Origin: Bacillota bacterium
Lineage (GTDB): Bacteria > Bacillota > Clostridia > Saccharofermentanales > Fastidiosipilaceae
Assembly: GCA_023420115.1 (NCBI GenBank)
Contig: JAEZWR010000072.1
Span: 1 to 13,938 of the forward strand
DNA: 13,938 bases
Direction of reading: 5' to 3'
The notes beneath the pieces are model-generated. The model ran no database searches. It was not told the origin of the DNA and saw only the letters and a list, made by a program, of their open reading frames with translations. Shown here one piece after another: positions 7,323 to 13,938 of the stretch. Position 1 is the first letter of the stretch, and every line of letters starts with the position of its first letter. The position numbers and the translations under genes were made by a program.

Positions 7323-10300
7323 TTAATTTTCTTGTTTACGTCTAATGATTACCAAGCCGCAAGCTGCAAGAATCAACATAATTGCTCCTGCTAACATATC
7401 TTTTTCACCTGTCTTAGCTACATTTGACTTTCCACCGCCGTTATTACCACCTTTATTGGATGGCTTGGCAGGACTTGGTGTACTTGGTTTATCAGAGTCA
7501 GAAGCTGTGCTACTTGGATCAGTTAACTTACTAGAGTCTGATGGTTCAGTTGGAGATGTTGACTTACTTGGCTCGGTTGGGTTAACTGGTTCTGTCGGCT
7601 TAGTAGGTTCTGTTGGCTCAGTAGGCTCTGTTGGCTTAGTTGGTTCTGTTGGCTTAGTTGGTTCTGTTGGCTCAGTAGGCTCTGTTGGCTCAACATTTTT
7701 AACCTCTTCATAGAGATAAACTACTGTTGACTCACCCTCAGTAACTTTTCCATTCTCAGCAGCTGATGAATCAGAAATACCAACTAACTTATATGTTTTA
7801 CCATTTTTTGTAAATGTTTCACCCTCAGGTACGATAGGTCTTGTTGAATAATCTTCACCGACTTCAACATTATTCTTAACGACCTCAGACTCAACAATCT
7901 CTAAACCACTTTCTTTGTCTATATGTTTCACATAGACTGTACCACGTTTAACAGGCTCTGGATCCGTTCCTTCGTCAACTATTTCTGTATAGTGATAATA
8001 GACGTCTTGGTTTCCCTCAACAACAGTACCGTTTGTTGGGGCTCCAGAGTTATGTGTGAATTTGTACTTTTTGCCACTCTCTGTCACATAAATTCCACTT
8101 TCATCAGCCAAGGAATTTGATGTGTAATCTGTACCGACCTCTGCATCTTTAGCTGCTTCGGTTACAGTGACTAATTCGGTACCATTCTGATCAACATGGT
8201 GAATATATACTGAACCTGTTGGCTTTGGCTCTTCTGGATCAGTATCTGGGTCTGGATCGGTACCAGCATCAGCAACTTCAACGTAAGTATAAGTTATAGT
8301 GATTGTACCTTTCTGGACATTTCCATTTTCATTACCTTCAACACCGACTAGCTTATAGGTCTTGTCTCCAGCGGTATAAATACCACTACCATCAGCAAGA
8401 CTACTACTTGTATATGGTGTTCCTACAGGAACTTCATTCTGGATCGTTTGATCAGGTACTAAATTTTCGCCTGTATATTTTTCAATATGACGAACTATGA
8501 CAGTACCTTTTTCTTCGGTAGGTGGAGTTGGCTCTGGATTTTCAACTGCCCTATATTCATAGATAACAGTTGTACTTCCCTTTCGAACGACACCATTTTT
8601 AGCACCCTCTGAATTTAGAGAAATACCTACTAGGACATACTTTTTACCGTTGTTAGATTCATACTCATTATCACCAGTTACTAGTGGGTTAGATTCATAA
8701 AGTGTTCCAACGTTTGCATTTTCAATCAATGTTACCTTGTCAGCAATGTCGGTATCTGTTCCTACTTCAACATGGCGAACAACGACAGAACCAGTTTCAG
8801 TTGGAACTTCTGGTGTATCAACTACTTCATCGTATGTGTAAATAACTATCTTCTCGCCTTTAGTAACGTTGCCATTCGGGAGTGTTGTGCTCTCTTTGGC
8901 TACGCCTCTATAACGATATTTTTTGCCAACGGTGTCACCCACTTGACCTTCAACAGTAGCATCATCTGTAACTAGAGGATTACTTTGATACTCTGTGCCA
9001 ACTTTGGCATTATTGGCTGCAAAAGTATCTTCAGCTATTTTATTTTGTGTTCCATATACTAAGTGTCTAACAATTACAGTACCTGTTTCTTGTTCAGGTT
9101 CTTCTTTTTCTTCAAATGGAACATATAGATAAATTACTTCTTTTTCGCCTTCTCGGACTAGACCATTGGCTGGAGCTGTACTCTTTTCAGAGAAGCCGTA
9201 ATATACATATGTCTTGCTTCCATCTTGATTACCAATTGTTTGAGAACCTGTAACTTTAGGTGCGGACGTGTATTCTGTTCCAACAGCCACATTATTTGCT
9301 TCGCCTTCCCCAACAACTGCATATGCGTCGGGAACAATTGGTTCCAATGTTTCTTTATCTAAATGACGAACTTTAATTGTACCAGTCTTAGGTGCCACAG
9401 GTGCAGGAACTTCTTCGTATTCATAAATTACGTGAATCGTTCCTGGAAGAACTTGACCACTTTCAGGAGCTTCAGTTTTTCTAGATAATCCAATCAAGCG
9501 GTACTTAACACCGTCTTTGTCAAATTCTTCTGCTCCGCTTACTTTCGGTGTAGCTTTATAAGTTGTACCGACATTTTCATTTGTCTTTAATTGTTCATCT
9601 GGAGCCAACTCATCATCGGTATCCTTAATCAAGTGACGAACTATAACATTTCCTGTTTGTGGAGTTACTACTGTTTCAGGCTTAACATAAACATAGGTAA
9701 TTTTATGCGTTTCGCCTTCTACAAAATGATTTGTTTGATCTGGCTGATCAACAGTAACAGCATTCTCTAACGTGCCCTCTGTATTTACTGCTTTTAATGT
9801 ATATCCCTGAATATTAAAGGGATTCGTATGGTAGGTGAAGTTCTCATCTCCAGCACCTTCGTTTGCAAAGGTGAAATCTGGTTGCTCAAGATTAACAATA
9901 GTACCTACTTCACCGTCCTTAGATGTATAGTACTTATGAGTAATCACCACCTTACCTAAGTCGTAATGCTTGACATAGATATAGCGGGCTTCCAAGGTTT
10001 GACCGTCCACAAAGTTACCGGTCTGCGTGGGACTTTCTTTGCTGGGGGCATTTTCAGTGAAGTTTTTCGTTTCAACTTTAACCAGCTTGTAGTCTTCGTA
10101 TTCTTTGGCTTCGACGCGCCATTTATCTTTGGCATAGCCTTCCTCTTCTTCAGAGAAGACTAAGTCAGGCGAGTTGACTGTGTAGTCGTAGCTGTTTTCG
10201 TCCGTTCCTGTAGGCAGGATGTAATAGTCATGTTTTTCAAGCAAGCGTCCCTTAGGAATGGGCACCAGACCGAAGTCCACATCGGTAATATTTTTGTCAA

Positions 10301-11681
10301 CTACCACAACTGAGGTTTCGTTCGCATTTGAATCTTTTTCACGATCCTCACCTTGTTCAGTTGGACTCAGCTGATAGCCAGCAGGAATCTGAATACGAAC
10401 CGTATAGTTAGTGTCTGGTGCATTCTTCCAAACATCCTCAAAGCTATATGTACCTTCTTCATCCGTAATATCGACATCCAAAATAACATTCTTCATAACT
10501 AAGGTGACAGGAACACCAGGGATCCCCTTTTCACCCTCATCTTGAATACCGTTACCATTTTCATCGATCCAGACGCGATCGCCGATCGAGAAGGCTTCGG
10601 TCGAAGATCCACCCGCCTCGTCGCTATCAAAACGCTGTCCCGTTTGCAAAACAGCATAGCTGGACAAGTTACTTGCACCTACCAAGCCATTGATATACAA
10701 AAGTGATTTATCTTTGAGTTTGTTATGACCTTCAATTACGAAAACTACAGGATTATCAAAGCTCTGTGCAAACTGACTTTGAACAACTGTAGGATTTCCA
10801 GCTAATTGATCTGAAGTATATTCTTGCAATAAGTCGTAATCGTCTTTAAGATTCATGTACATGCTATGGCGTACACGAACTCCATTCTTAGGTCGGTAAA
10901 TCTTGACATTATCCATTACCCAAGGGCTATCAGGATCTCCTTGAACGATGTTCGATATTTCTTCCTTGTTGGAAGTACCAAATAACCAAGCTGTATTAGC
11001 TGGTACTTGCTCCGCATAGGGATTGATTACTGCAACGTATTTGAAGGTTTGCTCAGCGTTATTTGTATCAGCCAAAATACCGATAATATGGTAAGGATCA
11101 TCTGGATTCTGTTGACTTATAGAAATAACACCACCATGTTCGCCTTCGCGGAATTGATAATCCAATTTTACATAATGGTCATAGGTCTTATCGTTAACCT
11201 TAAATACCAAAGGTAAAATTTCTAAATCATCCTTAAGTTTTTCACGATCAACGAAAACAGGATACTTGGCTCTAAAACGCACATGGTTGTGCTTTTTGAT
11301 CTTTTCATTAAAGGTGTAAGTCGCTGTATTCGTCTGCTTATCGTAAGTAACAGACGCCACTTCTTCCCCTTTGATTGTAAAAGGCGCAAGAGATGGTTCT
11401 TCGGTCGTATCGCCCCAAATATTTGTATTTTTAGGGAAGCTGACTGTGAAGGTCTGGCCTGGTTCAGGCTGGACTTCAAAAATGATACCGACTAACCAAT
11501 TCACGTTGCCACCTGAGTTCGGCTGTAACGTATCCGTGCTGATAAATTCAGTCACGTGCATGAAGTCGGAGTCATATACATTAGTAGCTTCACTAGCATA
11601 AACTTGAACATTATACTTTGGGAGAAAACTAAAAAGCATTCCCAAGCACAATATTGCAGCTAAAAATCTGCTCCTTCTCAT
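7323..11681 (-). CDS. Sortase-anchored MucBP-repeat surface adhesin
   Basis: A secreted, wall-attached protein of 1452 residues, probably binding host mucus or matrix. MRRSRF followed by a hydrophobic core and QVYA/SEA near residue 29 is a signal peptide. Residues ~35-360 look like a two-part Ig-like adhesive head (MSCRAMM N2/N3 style), the least certain assignment. Residues 366-472 are an SdrD-type B domain (IGDRVWIDENGNGIQDEGE, with Asp/Asn calcium-ligand pattern). Residues 477-667 hold two divergent beta repeats, and 675-1326 hold seven MucBP-like repeats (TGTVIVRHL, then VGTEY, then a VIYEY-like strand). A Pro-Thr-Glu/Lys stalk (1331-1380), a Gly/Asn linker, VAKTGE (1421-1426), a hydrophobic segment and RRKQEN complete the anchor. 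The frame extends upstream to a GTG at 11753, but that codon overlaps the predicted -10; the ATG at 11681 has AAGGAG seven bases before it and starts the signal peptide. The ligand cannot be read from sequence. Confidence 0.9.
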   Translation of the reverse strand: MRRSRFLAAILCLGMLFSFLPKYNVQVYASEATNVYDSDFMHVTEFISTDTLQPNSGGNVNWLVGIIFEVQPEPGQTFTVSFPKNTNIWGDTTEEPSLAPFTIKGEEVASVTYDKQTNTATYTFNEKIKKHNHVRFRAKYPVFVDREKLKDDLEILPLVFKVNDKTYDHYVKLDYQFREGEHGGVISISQQNPDDPYHIIGILADTNNAEQTFKYVAVINPYAEQVPANTAWLFGTSNKEEISNIVQGDPDSPWVMDNVKIYRPKNGVRVRHSMYMNLKDDYDLLQEYTSDQLAGNPTVVQSQFAQSFDNPVVFVIEGHNKLKDKSLLYINGLVGASNLSSYAVLQTGQRFDSDEAGGSSTEAFSIGDRVWIDENGNGIQDEGEKGIPGVPVTLVMKNVILDVDITDEEGTYSFEDVWKNAPDTNYTVRIQIPAGYQLSPTEQGEDREKDSNANETSVVVVDKNITDVDFGLVPIPKGRLLEKHDYYILPTGTDENSYDYTVNSPDLVFSEEEEGYAKDKWRVEAKEYEDYKLVKVETKNFTENAPSKESPTQTGNFVDGQTLEARYIYVKHYDLGKVVITHKYYTSKDGEVGTIVNLEQPDFTFANEGAGDENFTYHTNPFNIQGYTLKAVNTEGTLENAVTVDQPDQTNHFVEGETHKITYVYVKPETVVTPQTGNVIVRHLIKDTDDELAPDEQLKTNENVGTTYKATPKVSGAEEFDKDGVKYRLIGLSRKTEAPESGQVLPGTIHVIYEYEEVPAPVAPKTGTIKVRHLDKETLEPIVPDAYAVVGEGEANNVAVGTEYTSAPKVTGSQTIGNQDGSKTYVYYGFSEKSTAPANGLVREGEKEVIYLYVPFEEKEEPEQETGTVIVRHLVYGTQNKIAEDTFAANNAKVGTEYQSNPLVTDDATVEGQVGDTVGKKYRYRGVAKESTTLPNGNVTKGEKIVIYTYDEVVDTPEVPTETGSVVVRHVEVGTDTDIADKVTLIENANVGTLYESNPLVTGDNEYESNNGKKYVLVGISLNSEGAKNGVVRKGSTTVIYEYRAVENPEPTPPTEEKGTVIVRHIEKYTGENLVPDQTIQNEVPVGTPYTSSSLADGSGIYTAGDKTYKLVGVEGNENGNVQKGTITITYTYVEVADAGTDPDPDTDPEEPKPTGSVYIHHVDQNGTELVTVTEAAKDAEVGTDYTSNSLADESGIYVTESGKKYKFTHNSGAPTNGTVVEGNQDVYYHYTEIVDEGTDPEPVKRGTVYVKHIDKESGLEIVESEVVKNNVEVGEDYSTRPIVPEGETFTKNGKTYKLVGISDSSAAENGKVTEGESTVVYLYEEVKNVEPTEPTEPTEPTKPTEPTKPTEPTEPTEPTKPTEPVNPTEPSKSTSPTEPSDSSKLTDPSSTASDSDKPSTPSPAKPSNKGGNNGGGKSNVAKTGEKDMLAGAIMLILAACGLVIIRRKQEN
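7326..7421 (-). other. Cell-wall sorting signal VAKTGE of the MucBP adhesin
   Basis: Codons for VAKTGE are followed by a ~20-residue hydrophobic stretch (MLAGAIMLILAACGLVII) and a positively charged end (RRKQEN). This is the three-part sortase substrate layout. The second position is Ala instead of the canonical Pro of LPXTG. Confidence 0.85.
7588..7695. repeat. 18-base tandem repeat encoding the Pro-Thr stalk
   Basis: Six consecutive units of 18 bases start at 7588, 7606, 7624, 7642, 7660 and 7678, with a plus-strand consensus of GGTTCTGTTGGCTTAGTT. They differ at a few positions; units 2 and 5 are identical. Each is read on the minus strand as two Pro-Thr-(Glu/Lys) triplets. Because 18 is a multiple of three, gain or loss of units changes stalk length without breaking the frame. 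Confidence 0.9.
7704..9659 (-). repeat. Seven MucBP-like protein repeats
   Basis: Seven units of about 80-90 residues plus linkers begin near adhesin residues 675, 765, 865, 962, 1058, 1154 and 1246. Each opens with a strand such as TGTVIVRHL, TGSVVVRHV, TGSVYIHHV or GTVYVKHI, has a central VGTxYxS motif (VGTEYTS, VGTPYTS, VGTDYTS), then KKYxxxG and N-G-x-V, and closes with a VIYEY-type strand. They are joined by acidic, Pro-rich linkers (for example PEPTPPTEE). The DNA of the units has diverged, so the array is old rather than newly amplified. Confidence 0.85.
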
Positions 11682-11688
11682 TCTTAAT

Positions 11689-11694
11689 CTCCTT
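11689..11694 (-). promoter_or_regulatory. Ribosome binding site that sets the adhesin start
   Basis: AAGGAG on the minus strand lies seven bases before the ATG at 11681. It settles the start at the signal peptide (MRRSRF) and not at the in-frame GTG 72 bases upstream. Its first two bases fall within the TTAAGA/TCTTAA inverted repeat (11693-11710), so leader folding could partly hide it. Confidence 0.85.
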
Positions 11695-11750
11695 AAGACT
11701 TTTTTCTTAATATGGGTAGATTCATCTACCCGTCGACCTAAAATTCGACG
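11693..11750 (-). promoter_or_regulatory. Adhesin leader with three successive inverted repeats
   Basis: In transcript order there are three perfect inverted repeats: CGTCGA/TCGACG (11745-11750 with 11731-11736, 8-base spacer), GGGTAGA/TCTACCC (11725-11731 with 11714-11720, TGAA loop) and TTAAGA/TCTTAA (11705-11710 with 11693-11698, 6-base loop). The first straddles the predicted transcription start and could be an operator. The second should be a stable RNA hairpin. The third reaches into the ribosome binding site. Confidence 0.55.
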
Positions 11751-11751
11751 C

Positions 11752-11779
11752 ACTTTAGCACGTTTTTTTTTTTTGTCAA
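11752..11779 (-). promoter_or_regulatory. Adhesin promoter with a homopolymeric spacer
   Basis: On the minus strand a perfect -35 TTGACA (11774-11779) and a -10 TAAAGT (11752-11757, four of six consensus bases) are 16 bases apart. The spacer is mostly the A-run on this strand (12 T on the plus strand, 11763-11774). The expected transcription start is near 11745, about 64 bases before the ATG. An 8-base palindrome, CCCTAGGG (11781-11788), lies immediately upstream of the -35 and may be a regulator site. Confidence 0.65.
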
Positions 11780-11975
11780 GCCCTAGGGAAGTTTTTTCTA
11801 TATATAATTTTTGTTTACTTATAAAATAAGCTTTCTATATAATTTTTCATACTGTATAAGCATAAAAAATAATACCCTTAATATATTTTTGCTATTTATT
11901 ATAATTGCATACAAATCATATATTTTGCTTCTAATTTTGAGAGTTTTTTCTCATTTATTCTTATTTACTATAGAT

Positions 11976-12012
11976 TATAAAAAAGAAGCCAAAGTAAACA
12001 CTTCAGCTTCTT
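11976..12012 (-). terminator. Rho-independent terminator of the FIVAR surface protein gene
   Basis: In the minus-strand transcript AAGAAGC (12006-12012) pairs with GCTTCTT (11983-11989). Inside is a 2x2 internal loop and a further four-pair stem (AGTG-type arms closing a GTTT loop). A T-rich tail follows (TTCTTTTTTATA). It begins about 30 bases after the stop codon. The remaining AT-rich gap to 11789 has no gene that I can support. Confidence 0.72.
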
Positions 12013-12042
12013 ATAGTCTGTAGTATATTTAATATCAAAACT

Positions 12043-13938
12043 TTAAACTAATTCATCTTTCTTAAGATTAGACCTAAGAACCAAGATAATTGACATAATA
12101 GATAACACTAACAAAATACTTATTGATATATTTTCACCAGTCTTTGCCAATGCTTTTTTCTCTGTCTTCTTACCTTTCTTGATATCCTTGCTCTTAGACT
12201 TATCATCAAGCTTGCTAGAATCCTTAATTGATTCATCAGTCTTTGATGTTGCATCACTCAATTGATTTGTTGTCTCTTCTGTCTTAAAACTTGTGCTACT
12301 TGTCGTAGCTGATGATGTACTTGTGGTGCTGCTTTCTTCCTTATTTTCATCAGCTGGAACTTTGTCAATGGGGAATGCTGGCAAGGGATCTGCTACTGGA
12401 TATGTTGTAGGAATCGAGAATTTAATATCTTCTTCCTTATTTTCATCGTTTGGAACTTCATCAATTGGGAATACTGGCAAGGGGTCTGCCACTGGATATG
12501 TGTCTGGAATTGATGTTTTTACCTCTTCCACCAATTTTTCCAATGCATTTTTCAGCTTATCTTTGGCTTCCGTCACCTTATCTGAGTCTGCATTATCATC
12601 TTTGTTAACCTTTTCAGCATTTTCGAGAGCTTCTTGCAGCTCTTTGAAGCTATCTTCTGTATATTTATCAGCTTCCTTTTCCTTAGCTGTCTCAATTAAT
12701 TTTTCTAATTCAGTTTTATCTGGTCGAGGTACTAGCTTATTTAATTCCTCCTGTAGCTTGTTCACAGCACGCTCAACATCTTCTTTACTAGCATTGTCAT
12801 TTTGAGCTACTTTGCGTGCTTCTTCAATTGCTGTTGGTAGGTCTTTAAGACTATTTGGTAGATAATCCTTATCCGTCTTAGACTCTGCCTCTTCAATCAA
12901 TTTATTTAAAGTACTTTTGTCTGCCTTTGGTTTTAAACCATCTTTGGCTTTCTTGAGTTCGTCATATGCCCTGTCTACTGAATTTTGGTCTATTTCTGGA
13001 TTAGTTAATATTTCTTTTGCAGTATTCAGTGGTTCGGCAAGCTTACTATATGAATCCGGAGTGTAAATACTTTCGTCTAAATCATCAACTTCATCAACTA
13101 AAGTCTTTAATTTTTCGAGATTTGCTTTTCTCTTAAGATTTGTGATAGCTTCGTCAATATTTGCAATTGCTGTATTAACTGTTTCTACTGTCGAAGCATC
13201 AGAGTCTTTTTCTGTTTCTCCTGCTGTAATTGTTTCTTGAAGCTTGGCTATTGTACTAGGTGTATATGTATCCGAATCATCTAGGAGAGTTTTACCCTCT
13301 TGAATTTTTGCAATCAGTTTAGTTTTATCAATTTCATATTGAGCATGGACTGTAAAATCTGTCGCAGACTTAACTACGAAATTTTTAAGCGCTTCTAAAC
13401 TTGTAAATCTCGTTTTCTCGTCTAATTTCCACCCAAGAAAAATCTTCCCCTCTTGTGGTGCTGGCTGACTTAGACCCTCAAGGTTATCTCCCTCACTGAC
13501 TTTCAGCCCTTGGTAAACAGTATATTCATTAGTATCATTGTCACCATTGTCTACTGTCATTTTTACGCGACGATAGAAGCTATATATTTTGTCAACAAAG
13601 TCACCCATCTCGTGACTGCCGCTGACAACCAATTTATAGTTTGTTTTCAAATCTTCTGGCCACTCAAAATCGAGTGAGCGTTTACCTAAGACTAGGGGAT
13701 TGTTCGATCCATAGCCCTCGGAAGTTTGAAGGGCCATGAGATCTGGATAAATGGATGAATTTTGACCGTCGAAAACTTTATTTCTTCCTTTTAAACGCAA
13801 TCTTGTTGAAGTAGAATTTAGGGTTACATCAAAGTCTCGTTTGGTGACAACTGCACCATCTTTGTTGTAGTCAGTAAATACAGTTTTGTAATGTACTTCT
13901 TTTGGATTATCTTTACTCGCATCAGAAATTTTCAATAT
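12043..13938 (-). CDS. Sortase-anchored surface protein with FIVAR repeats (5' partial)
   Basis: The frame is open past the right edge, so the signal peptide and N-terminal domains are outside the window. The TTG at 13935 is not a credible start, since the frame continues through it. Numbering from that codon, ~630 residues are visible. Residues 1-122 are beta-rich and unassigned. About 125-200 resemble an InlB-type B repeat (KVSEGDNL...IFLGWKLDE...TVHAQYE). Four helical FIVAR-type repeats of ~67 residues follow (203-269, 270-337, 338-404, 405-473), each opening with a Lys/Leu-rich helix and a Y(T/L)PxS or YTEDS motif. Two 32-residue repeats centred on TYPVADPLP (474-537), a Ser/Thr/Lys-rich linker, LAKTGE (596-601), a hydrophobic helix and a charged tail follow. 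FIVAR domains are often found in matrix- or sugar-binding surface proteins. No catalytic domain is visible here, but an enzyme such as a glycosidase could lie in the missing part. Confidence 0.85.
   Translation of the reverse strand: MLKISDASKDNPKEVHYKTVFTDYNKDGAVVTKRDFDVTLNSTSTRLRLKGRNKVFDGQNSSIYPDLMALQTSEGYGSNNPLVLGKRSLDFEWPEDLKTNYKLVVSGSHEMGDFVDKIYSFYRRVKMTVDNGDNDTNEYTVYQGLKVSEGDNLEGLSQPAPQEGKIFLGWKLDEKTRFTSLEALKNFVVKSATDFTVHAQYEIDKTKLIAKIQEGKTLLDDSDTYTPSTIAKLQETITAGETEKDSDASTVETVNTAIANIDEAITNLKRKANLEKLKTLVDEVDDLDESIYTPDSYSKLAEPLNTAKEILTNPEIDQNSVDRAYDELKKAKDGLKPKADKSTLNKLIEEAESKTDKDYLPNSLKDLPTAIEEARKVAQNDNASKEDVERAVNKLQEELNKLVPRPDKTELEKLIETAKEKEADKYTEDSFKELQEALENAEKVNKDDNADSDKVTEAKDKLKNALEKLVEEVKTSIPDTYPVADPLPVFPIDEVPNDENKEEDIKFSIPTTYPVADPLPAFPIDKVPADENKEESSTTSTSSATTSSTSFKTEETTNQLSDATSKTDESIKDSSKLDDKSKSKDIKKGKKTEKKALAKTGENISISILLVLSIMSIILVLRSNLKKDELV
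12046..12150 (-). other. Cell-wall sorting signal LAKTGE of the FIVAR protein
   Basis: LAKTGE is followed by a hydrophobic stretch (ISISILLVLSIMSIILVL) and a charged tail (RSNLKKDELV). As in the upstream adhesin, Ala replaces the canonical Pro at the second position, which suggests that the same sortase handles both. Confidence 0.85.
12325..12516 (-). repeat. Two 32-residue tandem repeats (TYPVADPLP)
   Basis: Two adjacent 96-base units encode 32-residue repeats: SIPDTYPVADPLPVFPID and SIPTTYPVADPLPAFPID, each continuing with a Val-Pro-x-(D/A)-Glu-Asn-Lys-Glu-Glu segment. The DNA copies are similar but not identical. They sit between the helical repeats and the Ser/Thr linker. I do not recognise this module. 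Confidence 0.85.
12517..13329 (-). repeat. Four FIVAR-type helical repeats
   Basis: Four consecutive units of 67-69 residues, each predicted to be a small helical bundle. Recurrent features are an opening K(T/S/A)xLxxLIxxA-like helix, a Tyr with T/L-P or T-E, then Ser and Leu (YTPSTIAKLQ, YTPDSYSKLA, YLPNSLKDLP, YTEDSFKELQ), and a final helix ending near Leu-Lys/Val-Pro. This matches the FIVAR (found in various architectures) family of surface proteins. Confidence 0.82.

Noticed and set aside
7523..7711. Minus-strand Gln/Ser/Leu-rich 62-residue frame
   Set aside because: A shifted frame of the same 18-base repeat inside the adhesin gene, with no independent support.
7345..7713. Plus-strand frame of 122 residues rich in GSVGLVGSVG
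   Set aside because: It is the antisense of the Pro-Thr stalk repeat; its repetitive look follows from the 18-base repeat, and it lacks a ribosome binding site.
11682..11753. GTG at 11753 as start of the adhesin, adding 24 residues
   Set aside because: It overlaps the predicted -10 element, has no ribosome binding site and would put a basic stretch before the signal peptide. The ATG at 11681 has AAGGAG at ideal spacing.
12293..12805. Plus-strand frame of 170 residues, Ser/Leu-rich
   Set aside because: Antisense of the FIVAR and TYPVADPLP coding region. The composition is what reverse-complemented Glu/Lys/Asp codons give, and no start signal is seen.
13933..13935. TTG at 13935 as start of the FIVAR surface protein
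   Set aside because: The frame continues to the window edge, there is no signal peptide after it and no visible ribosome binding site, so the gene is cut by the window end.

Overview
The window is AT-rich DNA from an anaerobic Gram-positive bacterium, most likely a host-associated member of the Clostridia. Three things point there: a full-length pyruvate:ferredoxin oxidoreductase, a dnaD-like/dnaC-like replication gene pair of the kind common in Clostridia, and two surface proteins with C-terminal sortase signals. The family or genus cannot be settled from this sequence. After the first ~340 bases every substantial gene is on the minus strand.

Layout. Positions 1-338 (+) hold the end of a membrane protein, probably an ABC permease, and the first ~50 residues of an ABC ATPase that is cut off just after its Walker A motif. 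Positions 339-892 are a scar of gene fragments in the opposite orientation: a P-loop ATPase remnant, an orphan C-terminal tail of an RlmD-type methyltransferase, and a 24-base direct repeat. Positions 929-3014 (-) carry a DnaC/DnaI-like helicase loader and, upstream of it, a DnaD-like primosome protein, probably one operon. Positions 3369-6914 (-) carry nifJ/por, a single-chain PFOR that appears to be its own transcription unit, with a rho-independent terminator on the dnaD side. Positions 7323-11681 (-) carry a large secreted adhesin: signal peptide, putative Ig-like adhesive head, SdrD-type B domain, about nine MucBP-like repeats, a Pro/Thr wall-spanning stalk and a VAKTGE sorting signal. 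Positions 12043-13938 (-) hold the C-terminal ~630 residues of a second wall-anchored protein (InlB-type B repeat, four FIVAR-type helical repeats, a 32-residue tandem repeat, LAKTGE sorting signal), whose start lies outside the window.

Function. Central anaerobic metabolism (PFOR) and replication initiation (DnaD/DnaC) lie beside a locus for surface adhesion. The two surface proteins probably use the same sortase, since both have alanine where the canonical LPXTG motif has proline. The most interesting regulatory signal is the adhesin promoter. A perfect -35 (TTGACA) and a plausible -10 are separated by a spacer made mostly of a run of 12 T/A pairs, the layout of a slipped-strand phase-variable promoter. 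It is followed by three consecutive inverted repeats leading into the ribosome binding site. No complete unknown multi-gene system was found.
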